From Chrysophaeum taylorii (Eukaryota; Sar; Pelagophyceae; Pelagomonadales; Pelagomonadaceae): a stretch of DNA of 64,000 nt. Under the pieces are notes generated by a model. That model was not told where the DNA came from and ran no database searches. It worked only from the letters and a program-made list of their open reading frames with translations. The stretch spans positions 173,212 to 237,211 of the forward strand of contig JAQMWT010000381.1 of the NCBI GenBank assembly GCA_029834535.1, written 5' to 3'. Below, in pieces: positions 33,950 through 44,400 of the stretch. The position numbers were made by a program, and so were the translations under genes. Every line of letters starts with the position of its first letter. Position 1 is the stretch's first letter.

Positions 33950-36948
33950 TTTCGAGGGGGGGCTTGAGCTCGTCGAAGACAGAGGCGATCGTGTGGCGCG
34001 CGGCCTGCTTGCCGCGATTCGCGGGGTTTCGAGAACAGGTGAGCATGTGGGCATCGGCCAGGGCCTCGATGGTCCAGGATTTGAAGCAATAGTCGCAGAT
34101 GTAGTGCTTCTGCCGGTCGGGGGGAGGAGGGGCGCGGTCGCCGGCTCGATCCCCCGGCGCCGTCGAGACGGCGAATGTCTGGATGGTCTCGACGAGAACA
34201 GGGTTAGTCGCGCCGACGCGGTACGCGCGGGAGACGACCTGCTCGAGGAGGGCCGAGTCTCTGAGGGGCTCGAGGAGAAAGATGTGGGTGAGGAAGCTGA
34301 GGTCGAGGCCGTGGGAGGCGTCGCGGTACAAGCACAAAAGCGGGACGCTTTCGGTAATGGTCTGGATAGGCGCAGCTCGGAGCTGGGGGCCGCGGTACCA
34401 GCGGGGTCCGTGGAACTTGCCGCAGGCTCCCCATTTGCATAGGCGGCAGCGCGAAGTGGATCTGGCGTGGCCGTCGACGAGCGGGCCCAGGTACCAGTGG
34501 GCCGCCACGTAGTGGTGGCGCGCTGCGTCGGCCTCGCACCGCGCCGCGCCCCAGCGCAGCCACATTTCGTAGGTCGGGCGGGCGACGAGGCCGGGCGCCG
34601 GGTCGGCGAGAGACGCGACGAGCTCGTCCCCGACCGCCCAGGTCTTGGGGTCCTTGACGTAGAGAGATCCGTCGGCGCCGGAAACGGTGCGCAGCACGCG
34701 CTCGAGCTCGATCAGGACGCGGCTCGCCGAAAGTGGACCGGCGCCGAGGCCGTCGCACGCGTCGAGCTTCCGGCGGCGCGCGGCGACGAGGTCGTCGTCC
34801 AGGAGTTCGACCTCCATGAGGATGCGCGCGCAGCCGCGGCGATCCTCGGCGTCGTTCTCGCCGCCGCACACCGGACACATTCGGACGAGGCGCCGGCCGC
34901 GCGAAAAGCGCGCGAGCTCGCGCGCCGAGAGTTGGTAGCCGACGCGTTTGACGGCAAACTCGGCGACGCGGTCGTGGCCGAGGCGCTCGATCAGGACCTC
35001 GGCTACCGACTGGAGGTCGCCGTCGTGCTGCGAAAAGACGGCCATTTTCGGGTTTTTTTTTACCGTTAGCTTCTCCTCCTCCTCGAGCCGTCGCACGACG
35101 TAGTCCCCGACGGCCTGGTCGATGCGCCACGCGTACTCGTCGTCCGACTCGCCCGATATCTGCGCGTCGACCTCGAGCTCGACGTTTTTGAATATGGGTT
35201 TGTGCAAGTGGTGCAAATCCTCCTTGCGATGGCGGATGAACAGCTTCCGAAGCACCTCGACGAGGTCGTGCCGCGCGACCTCGAACGTCGTCGTCTTCTG
35301 CTTTTTGGCGACCGACTCTTCGCCCCCCGAAACCGAGCCGCGAAGAAAGGGCTCGGCTATTTCGGAATCCCAGCGCGTCCTGCACGCGAGGCGCGAGGCC
35401 GCCGCCGCGTCGCCGGCATCGAGCCGCGGGTCCTTGGCGATGCCGTAGCGCTCGTGCCGCAGCCACCGGAGAATGTTGCCGAGCTGAAAGAGGTGGCGTT
35501 TGGTCGCCGCCGGGTCGTCGACGTCGCCCGTCGTCGGCGTTCCGCTCATGATCCACCGCCGCTCCGCGAATATTTCCGCGAGGAGCGCCGAAGCCGCCTC
35601 GCCGAGCTGCGCGGCATCGTCTTCTTCGGATGTCCTTTTCTTTCCTCCTCCTCCTCCAACCGTCGTCCGAGAAGAAGAAGAAGAAGAAGAAGAAGAAGTC
35701 GCGCGCGAGCCGAGGTCGTGGCCCTCGTCGACGACGAGCCGCAGCCAACGGAGCTCGAGGAGCGGCGACACCGCCGCTGTCGAGGCGTCTCCGTAGGTGG
35801 TGTATTCGAGCGTATCGCTTGCGCTTGCGCTCGAGGCGCGCGTGCGCCTCGCAGGTCGAAAACGAGACGACGACCAGGAGGTACGACCCGAGAGTCGCCG
35901 GCAGGTCGGAATTCTCTCTCGGGTGGTCGCTCGCGCGGACGACGTCGGCGACGCGCGGCCAGGTCGCGGCGTCCCCAAAACCCTCGACAAAGGCGATGCC
36001 GCGGCCCCGGCCGTCCCCGAAACTGGGCGCGAGCTGCGCGAAATCGACGTGACGCTCGATCATGTTTCGCCAGTGGCCGAGGAGCGGGTCGGGCGCCGCG
36101 ACGAGCGTCGCGCCGCAGGGCTTGGCGAGCCGCTCGGCGAGGAGCCGTCGCTTCCGGCCGCCGGCGCGGTGCTTGGACAGAAGCTCGGCCCTCGCGCCGC
36201 GGTCGAGCTTGGCTTTGATGAGGGCGACGGCGTGCTCGAATTCCGCCGATACGCGTTCCCTGTCGGCGGGCGTCGCGTCGAGCCCGGACGCTCGGACGCG
36301 CACGCGGCGCGCGAGGTCGTCGGGAGTATCGAAGCGGGAAATCTCCGCGGCTTCCCTTAGGATCGCGCCGGCCTGAACCCAGGGCTTGGAGCCGCGCGCG
36401 TGCCGGTCGCGATACGACTCGAGCGCCCGGAGTCCCCTCAGGATTTCGGGCCGCAAGACGGCCGCGCCGCCCGCGCCCAAAGCGCGCCAGCTCTCGCCGA
36501 CGGCCGCGGCGTCCCAGAACTCGGCGGGGGCCGCCGGACGTTCTCCGGCCGTCGCGAGGACGCGCGCGAGCACCGTCACCGTCTTTCCGAGGCCCGGCGC
36601 GTCGGCGAGGACGCCGCCCCGTAGCGCGCCGTAGGGGCCAGCCTCGGCGCGGCGCATCGCGGCGAGCGAGGCAAGCTGGTGGCGGAAAAGGCCGCGCGCC
36701 CCCGGCCGGAAGAGTCCGGGGAAGACGGGGAACGGGATTCGCACCCCGGTGGGACACTCGCGCGCCTGGACGTACTCGACGCGTTCGAGCTCCGAGCGCA
36801 GGCGCCGCGAGACGACGAGGAGCCGGTGGAGTTCGTGGATCGCTAGGAACTTGGAGGCCTCGGCCTCGAGGCACACCCGCGACGCGCAGAAAACCAAGAG
36901 CCGCCCTTCACCGCCGGTGGTGGTGGTGGCGCCGACTGTCGTCGTCAT
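33891..36948 (-). CDS. SNF2-family helicase with zinc fingers (plant At3g54460/F-box-SNF2-like), about 1,000 aa
   Basis: ATP-dependent DNA translocase. Walker A DAPGLGKT near residue 100, DEGH box VVDEGHDLGS, motif III MSGTPT, and motifs V-VI LDLSFLTHIFLLEP plus QVVSRAYRVGATNPV, the last being closest to the plant F-box/SNF2 protein type. Cys clusters CPVCGGENDAEDRRGC (mid-protein) and HYICDYCFKSW...HMLTC (C-terminal) suggest zinc binding; an F-box at the N-terminus is not clear. The reading frame changes once between 35800 and 35900: a 55-nt GT-AG intron at 35830-35884 would join the frames, but the sequence inside it (SYLLVVVSFSTCEA) also looks coding, so a 1-nt indel is an alternative. A (GAC)n tract encodes ten Asp at the C-terminus. 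ATG at 36946-36948. Confidence 0.85.
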
Positions 36949-37034
36949 GGCTGGGGGCTTCCCCGACAGCTTCCCCGAACAATAAATACTGTGCTTGAAT
37001 ACAATAATAATATGAATAATATGATGTGCTGCTG
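36949..37034. promoter_or_regulatory. 86 bp divergent promoter gap
   Basis: Between the SNF2 helicase (minus) and PP2C (plus) start codons. AT-rich (CAATAAATACTGTGC, AATACAATAATAATATGAAT). AATAAATACT on the plus strand at 36980-36989 is a possible TATA-like element. Confidence 0.45.
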
Positions 37035-39212
37035 ATGTACGGAGAAGATGGGTTGCGTCGCGCTGCGGGCAGCAAGGGCTCGCTGCACTCGCTGCTCGTG
37101 GGCGAGGAGGCGGCCGCCCCGGTGGCCACCCAGTCGACCGACGAGGGGCTCTGGCACTGCGCTCGGAACGAGCCCATGACGGGCGCCTCTTTGGACCGTT
37201 TGTCGCAGAGCTACTCGCAGCCGCGCACGCCCCTCGCGATCCAGGAGCGGCTCGCTGCGGCCGACTCGGAGATGCGAGGTGAGCTCGAGTGGCTGGACCT
37301 GCGGTCGTACGAGTGGCGGCGGTGCTACTGCGTCTTGCGCGCGGGCGTCGTCCGGTGCTTCGCACCCGACGGCGACGTCGACGCGCGGCGGGCCGTCGAA
37401 GACGCCGATTCGGAGGCGGACGAGGAGGACGACCTCGAGCTCGAGGAGCTCGCTCTCTCCATGGGCGCGCGGGGCCGGAGCGTCGTACGGCTCTCGCTGA
37501 CGCGCGTCGCGCTCGTCGCGACCGACCCTCGTCGCGGTCCTCGGGCGTTCCGGCTGGTGCTCGAGCGCGACGGCGTCGAGAGCGACCGGTCCTTTCGGGC
37601 CAACGACCGGAACGAGTGGCTCTTCGGTTTCCACAAGTCCCTCGCGATCGTCGTCGCCCGCATCCGCGGCGAAAAGCAGCAGACTAATTCGAGGAGGCGT
37701 TGCGGCATCGTTCGCAAGAAGAGCTCCTCGCGCAGATCGAGGGTCGCCGAGCCAGGGACCCTCGAACGCGCCAACTCGGCGACCCGAGTCGATATGCGGG
37801 AGCAGGACTTTGGTGCTGGGGACGAGGGCGCGGCCATCTTCCGGAAGAGCTCGGCGCGGCCGCGCATCCGCGGCCACCACCGCTCGGACGCGGCGTCCTC
37901 GGCCAAGTACGTCCCGCCGCACCGCCGTCGAGCCCCCGAGCAGCAGCAGCAGCAGCAAGAGGACGCGCCGCCCAAGGAGGAAGAGGATGTGGTGGTGCCG
38001 GCCCCCCGCGACGGGTTCGAGGAAACCGGCGACGAGAGCACCTCCTCCTCCTCGCCGCCGCCGCCTCCTCCGAGACTTGTCCTCGCGAAAGAAGAAGCGG
38101 CAGAAGTGGCCTGCTGGCGACGGAAAGTCGCGCCGGGAAAAAATAAGAACGGCGCCGCGCGCGGACTCGCGCTCGAGTGGCGGTCGGGCGCCGTGTGCGA
38201 ACAGGGCAAGCGGCGTCGCAACGAGGACCGGTGCGTCGACCTGAGCGCGCTGACCGAAACGCCCGAGTCGACCTTCGGTTACTTTGGAGTCTACGACGGC
38301 CACAGCGGCGACGACGCCGTCGAGCGATGCGCGAACGACCTCCACGCGCGCGTTTCGGTTTCGTTGAGAGAGGGCAATTCGGTCGCTTCGGCCCTCGAGG
38401 AGGCCTTCGCCCTCGTCGACGCCGAGTACTGCGCCGACGCGGCGAGAGGCGAGGCCTCGCTCGACGCCGGCGCGACGGCGCTCTCGTGCGTCCTTCGCGT
38501 CGACGGCGAGCGCGCCCCGCCCTCCCTCGTCGTCGCCAACTGCGGCGACTGCTTTGGCGTCCTTTCCCGCAACGGCGTCGCCGCACCCCTCTCGACACCG
38601 CACGCGCCCGCGCCCGGGTCGTCCGAAGCCAAACGCGTCTTGAGCGCGGGCGGGTGGATCACGACGGAAACCGACCTCTGCGTCGGTCGCCTCCACGCGA
38701 TGGACCTCGACGATCCCGAGATTGGCGAACGCGCCCACGAGCGCGTCCGCCTCAACGAGATCCACAGGGTATGCGGCGAGGTCGCCGTCACGCGCGCTAT
38801 CGGCGACGTCGACTTTAAGGGCTGGGGACCCGCCTGCCCGCCCAAGCCGGCCCCCGCCTTTGCCTACCCCGAAAATCACAACAGACGCTTCACGGCCGAC
38901 CTCCTCGTCGCGACGCCAGAAATCGTCGCCCACGACCTCGACGCCAACGACGAGTTTGTCCTCCTCGCCACCGACGGACTATGGGACGTCGTCGAACCTC
39001 AAGAAGCCGTCGCCGTGAGCGCTCGTTTCGAATAATATGAATCTATTTTTTTTTTGTAGGTCGCCGCCGGCCTCTTCAATCAACAAAGGACCCCGCGAGC
39101 CGTCGCGAAGCATCTCGTTGATCGCGCGCTCCGCCTCGGCTCGGGCGACAACGTCACGGTGCTCGCTCTTCAGTTTAATTGGGTCGACCTCGATCGACCC
39201 CGCGTAGAATAA
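37035..39212 (+). CDS. PP2C protein phosphatase with N-terminal PH domain, two exons, 710 aa
   Basis: Exon 1 37035-39014, intron 39015-39059 (45 nt, GTGAGC...TTTGTAG), exon 2 39060-39212. The intron sits inside the phosphatase: exon 1 ends LWDVVEPQEAVA and exon 2 continues VAAGLFNQQ to GSGDNVTVLALQF, the normal PP2C C-terminus, so the intron call is firm. PH-like domain at about residues 80-210 (RGELEWLDLRSYEWRRCYCV ... RNEWLFGFHKSL), suggesting phosphoinositide-dependent membrane recruitment. A low-complexity linker with a Gln run follows. PP2C catalytic residues: NEDR, VYDGHSGDD, GATALSCVL, NCGDC, AIGD and LLATDGLWD. ATG at 37035 follows three non-ATG in-frame codons. Metal-dependent Ser/Thr phosphatase. 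Confidence 0.93.
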
Positions 39213-39657
39213 CCGACCGACCGACCGACCGACCAATATTTCACTTCGTATAAAAAAACGCAGACACCCGCGCTCTCCGAATCGTATTGTCTGCGCGTCC
39301 CTACTCTTTCTACTACTACCACCGACAGCTTAAGAAGACCACCGCCCAACCCGAACTGGCCTCGCCGACTCCGCCACCACCGCCTTGCTCCCCAATGATC
39401 ACAAACCAAATGCTCGGGATTCCCTCCCACCCCTACCGCCGCCTCCTAAGTCTCTCGAGGTGTTCCCACCACAACTTCTCACCTCGACGACGACGACTCA
39501 CTGCCTGCCTGCCTGACCCCTGATCTTTGACCTGACCTGACCTGACTGACTGACTGACTGACTGACTTTTGATCGATCTTGCGCTTCGGGGGATACTCCT
39601 CGCCCTCGCGCGCGATTCTATTATCATAACACGCATCGACTCATTAATTTATTATTA
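39213..39657. other. Convergent intergenic spacer
   Basis: Between PP2C and kelch-protein stops. Contains short (CCGA)n (39213-39232), (CCTGA/ACTG)n (39535-39567) and CT-rich runs. No gene. Confidence 0.65.
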
Positions 39658-41358
39658 TTACCACCGCCGGGTTGGCGGCGGCGGCAGCCGATTTGCTTGA
39701 ATAACAGGGCCCGACGACGACGACGACGACGACGACGAGGCCCCGAACTTCTCGAGGATCCTGCGCTGCAGATCCCTCGCATCCGCGCCTTCTTCTACGT
39801 GCAGCCGCCGCGGGCCGCCTGACGACGACGGGGTCTTCTCTTCCAGCGCGAGGCGAAGACGGAGGATGTCCCTGGCGATCGCGGCGGTCGCGATCCAACC
39901 ACCACGAGTCGGACCACCTTCTTTTTGTCGATTTCGTAAGCGACCAACCTCTTCGCGGAGGACCGCTTTGAGGATTAACCTTTCGAGCTCGTCTATCCTG
40001 CGAACGTGGCACTCGCGCGTATTTTGATGGTCGCCGCCGAGCCACTTTTCCTCCTCCAAACTATTTCCATTTACGACGAGCGCGCCGCGCGCGTCTCGCC
40101 GCCGCCGCCGCCGCACGGGGCCGCCGCGCCGCCCGCCACACGTGTACGCGTAGTCCTTCGACCTACAGCTTTGCGTCGCGAAGACGGGATAGGGCATACG
40201 ATCGACGTGCAGCCACGCGCGCCTGCAAACGTCAAAGACGCGGATCTCGGCGAAATCCACGCGGACGTGGTGGCCGCGGCGCGGCGAGAATAAACGCCCG
40301 GAGCTGGCGCACCCGACAGGGCTCTTAAGTTGTGCGACGAGTCGCTCGGCCTCAAAAAGAGCGCCCCGCGACGCCGCATACGCGTAAAATACGCCGCCAA
40401 AGTTGACCTATCGATAGTGTCGCGAGACGACGACACAACGCACCACGTATCGACCGCCGTCGACGACGACGATTCCGCCCGCGTCTCGCGGCAACGACGA
40501 CGTGTCGTTGCTATACAGGTACCAGGACCGCTTCCTCTTCGGATTGGGGGTGAGATCGCTCGCAAAGATCTCGGTCCGCATGTTGCTGAAATGCTCCGTT
40601 CGAAAGTTCATTATCAACACCCGCGCCGGGTCCTCCTCGCCGCACGCGCCCGCGTCAATTTTCGCCGCGTTCCCGTGGTCGAGCCCAAAGGGCAACGGCT
40701 CGAACGCCTTCCACCAACGTCCTGCCTTGCGGTCGTAGCACCGGACGGCCTGCAGAAAGGTCCCGTCGTCGTGGCTCCCGTCCGTCCCGCCAAAGGCGCA
40801 CACGCTCTCCGAGCCTTCCAACTCGAGCGCGAGAGCCGCGCACGCGCCACCGCCGACGTCGAGCGCGGGACCGCGCGTCACCTCGAGAGTTAAAGGATTC
40901 ACCACCCTCGCGAACCGCGTTGACGTCTCGTTGCCGACGCGGTGCCCTTCGAACCCGCACGGCACCCAGATGGTCCCGTCCGCGACCGGCACCGCGACGA
41001 CGTGGTTCAAGTCGCACGCGCCGCCGTCGGCGCACCCTCGCAGCTCGTCCTCGTGGTGGTGGTGACCTTCCAATTGAACCGATTCCACCGACTCTGCCCA
41101 TCGGCCAAGCACGTTGATCAATCGCGTGCCTACCACGGCGCACCCGTGATTCCGACGCCCCGACGGCTCCTTCAGTCGCACGCTGCGCCTCGCGTCCTCT
41201 TCTTTCAGTCGCAATTTATTCGCACCAAACTCGTCGTCGTAGTGCTCGTCGAACAACAACAACGCGCTAGGCTGCTTCCCGAATGTCGACGCGATCGAGA
41301 ACCACAAAATAATTATGAATAATAACACGGTCGTCGTCGTCGTCGTCGTCGTCGTCAT
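39658..41358 (-). CDS. Secreted kelch-repeat protein, two exons, 554 aa
   Basis: Exon 1 41358-40444, intron about 40408-40443 (36 nt, GTGCGT...CGATAG), exon 2 40407-39658. Joining keeps one frame and completes a kelch blade: exon 1 ends DGGRYV and exon 2 starts VNFGGVFYAYAAS. The exact donor is ambiguous by one codon. Signal peptide: nine Thr from a (GTC)n tract followed by VLLFIIILWFSIAST. Blades are marked by GxxxxHGCAVVG, VAVPVADGTIWVPCG, ESVCAFGGTDG, RRAWLHVDRMP and CGGRRGG. C-terminal 130 residues are helical and Ser-rich. Role unknown; likely an extracellular or lumenal beta-propeller binding carbohydrate or protein. Confidence 0.8.
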
Positions 41359-41481
41359 CAGGGGCCCACCACGAATGTATGTATTCTAGGGTTTCGGTGG
41401 TGGTTATTAGCGCCTACAGCGCCGCTCTCAGGCTTCCTTCCTCCTCTTGCTGATGTCGCATATTAGTTAGACACGCGCGCC
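41359..41481. promoter_or_regulatory. 123 bp divergent promoter gap
   Basis: Between kelch (minus) and EML (plus) start codons. CTAGGGTTTCGGTGGTGGTT near 41396 is a telomere-like CTAGGGTTT octamer of the kind called telo-box in plants (inference). No TATA box seen. Confidence 0.4.
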
Positions 41482-44400
41482 ATGGGTACGCTCGACCGGA
41501 GCGAACGAGCGATGACGGGTGGCGCAGGTCAGAAATTTGGCAAGGCGGCGTTCCAGCCCTCGATCCGCCTCTTCATCAACCTGTCGTCCGGCGGCATCGA
41601 AGCTCTGTGGGAAGCCTTCAACGACGTAAGCAGTGAGACGTGCGTGGAAAGAAATAATAGAATGCAGGTGGCCGACGGGTTCGGCATCAGCTTACCCGAG
41701 ATGCAGCTCGTGTGTGCGCAGCTGTCGGGAGAGCTCGCGTTGGCCCGCCCGCAGCTCGATCTCCAGGTCGAAACGCTGTTTCGCGAACTTGATGCGGACA
41801 ACAACGCACTCGTCGACGCCATCGAGTTCTTGGCCTCGTTGGCCGCGGCGTCTGGAATCACTCTCCACGACAAGCTCGAGTTTGTGTTTAACTGTTTCGA
41901 CTTCGACGCCACCGGGAAGCTCAGCGTGGACGAAATCACCCTCGCTTTTCGATGCACGCTCATGGGCTTGTGCAAACTGTGCAAAGAGGCGTGCCCGCTC
42001 GAAGAGGAGCTCGAGGTTATCGCGATGCGCGCCTTTACTACATCTCTCTTCAAACCCCCGAGCCAAGGCGACAATTTATCTACGGATCCTTCGATCTCGC
42101 CGCTCGCCAAGATCCGCATTCTCGTGCGTCTCCTTCATCCAATGCGTGCGTGCGTACGTCCGTCCTCCAACGCGATCATCTCAGGATGCCATTTCGTTTT
42201 GCCTCTCGGATCCCGAGGTGCGATCGTGGCTCGAGTTCTTCGACGACCCAGATCCCATCAGCTCGGTTTCGGGCAAGCTCGACGAGTTGACGAGCAACAC
42301 GTCTGCAGCAGCAGCAGCAACGACTCTCCTGCCGGATGAAAACAACAGCAACAACAAAGTCACCACCGCACAATTGTTTCTCGAAACGATTGAATACGTG
42401 CCAACCACGCAAGACGCTGACTATGACCGCGACTTTGAGTTCCCGTCTCGCTCGGCAGCCGTGGCCGCGGCCCTCGAAGGTGCGCCGACGGTAGCCGCGG
42501 CGTTGGCCAGCGAAGCCAAGCGATTAAGGAACCCACGCGGAGACCCGCCGCCCTGGCAACTGTCCGTCGCGGCGCTCACGCCGACGACTCTTTCCAATCA
42601 GGACCCTGACCTTAGCCTCCCCGAGTCAAGCCTCGTGCTCGAGTGGGTCCACGGCTACCACGGAGAAGACTGCCGTGGTAATGTCTGGTACACCGGATCC
42701 GGCGAAATCGTGTACCCCGCCGCTCGCCTGGGCGTTATCTACTCGTCGCTCGAACATTCTCAACGGTGAGTCTCGATGATACGGGTCGTCGTCGACCTTT
42801 GAACGAAGGAAGAATAATAATTCCTGGCATTGTGTTTGTTCGTCGCAGGCACATGACGCTCCACGACGGCGAGGTCTCGTGCGTTGCGGTGTCGCCAGAC
42901 GGTTTGATTGCCGCAACCGGCGACGTCGGCGAACGACCGCGCACGATCTGCTGGGATATCGGGACGTGCGCGCCTTTGTCGATCTTGGCTGGCATACACA
43001 GCGTCGCCATCGCCCAAGTCGCCTTTTCGCCCGACGGCGAGTTCCTGGCAACCGTCGGTGCGTCGTCGTGCACACTTGTCTTGTACAGATGGCGCACTCG
43101 AGAGCGCATCTACTCGAGCCAATCCGAGTTGCGGGGAAAGTCCCTGGGCTTGGCGTTTACGAGCGACAGCCACGATTCCATAGTGCTCTGCGGTGTCTAC
43201 GACCCCTACATATCTTTTTGGTGGCGGGAGAGTGCCACAGACAAGATCGCTCACCGTCGCGGCGCTTTCGGCCGCCGCGCGAGGCGCCAACCGACGCTGT
43301 GCGTTGCGCGATGCGGCGACGTCACGTTGTCTGGGCAAGCCTCGGGGCACCTCTACGTTTGGCACGGGCGCAACTGCGTTCAGAGCATCAAGGCGCATCG
43401 CGGCGCGCTAAACGCAATTCACGTCAACATCCACGGCGTAGTGAGTGGCGGCAAAGACGGCAAGGTGAGGCAATGGTCGCATGCACTCGAGCCCGGAGCC
43501 ACCTTCGACATCACAGACTTTGGGTCGAAGCCGACCATTCGCTCGGTGTGCCGTTCGCAAGATGGCACGAAAGTGCTTGTTGGGACCGGTGGAAACGAGA
43601 TTTTCGAGCTCTCGTCGGCCGACGGATCAGATACGCTCGGTGGCCCAGTCACCTCGACTCACTTCGACAGCCCCTTGCTCGGTCTTTCGCCGCATCCACT
43701 CAAGGCAGAGTTCGCGACTTGCGGGGTGGATTGCACAGTTCGTATTTGGGACATACTCACGAGGAACCCGGTCAGGACGGCTAGGCTCGACACTCCTGCC
43801 GCGTGCTGCTCGTGCGTTATGTCCTTTCACGAGATGTCGTTTCACGCGCGCGTGATGTTTGCAGCTACCACCCGAGCGGTGACGTCATCGCGGTCGGGCT
43901 CGGCCACTCCACGCATAAGTCGCCGGTTGGCGGTGAAACGAAGAATGGTGCGTTCGTTGTTCTTAACGACATTGATCTTTCGATCTCCTTCGAAGCTCGC
44001 GACTCAAAACTCCCGCTTGTGTCGTGCCGATTTTCGCCTGACGGTGAGGTGCTCGCCTTTGGGTCGCGGGATGCATCCATCTACATGTATGCCTACGCGG
44101 AGGGCTACGAGTTAATTGGTATTTGCAGACGCCACCCTTCGCCAGTCATCACGCTCGACTTCTCTAGTGACTCTCGATGGTTGCGATCAGGCTGCGAGGC
44201 AGGACAGCTCCATTTCTTCAACGCCAACTCGGGGCAGTATCAATCAAACGTCTCCGCGCTCAAGGACTTGCGCTGGGGAACCGAGAGCTGCTTGTTCGCA
44301 TTCGGTGCTGCGGGCGCACAAGCGACTACCACGGTCGACGACGCCACGTTGACTGCCTGTGCTCGCGTGCGTGTGTGTCTGTCGAACTTGTCGTGGCAGC

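Noticed and set aside
34204-37365. 1,053-codon minus-strand open frame over the helicase locus
   Set aside because: Only its part from 36948 to about 35850 matches SNF2; the first 139 codons lie in the PP2C gene and promoter, and the last part is a Arg/Pro-rich shadow of the true frame.
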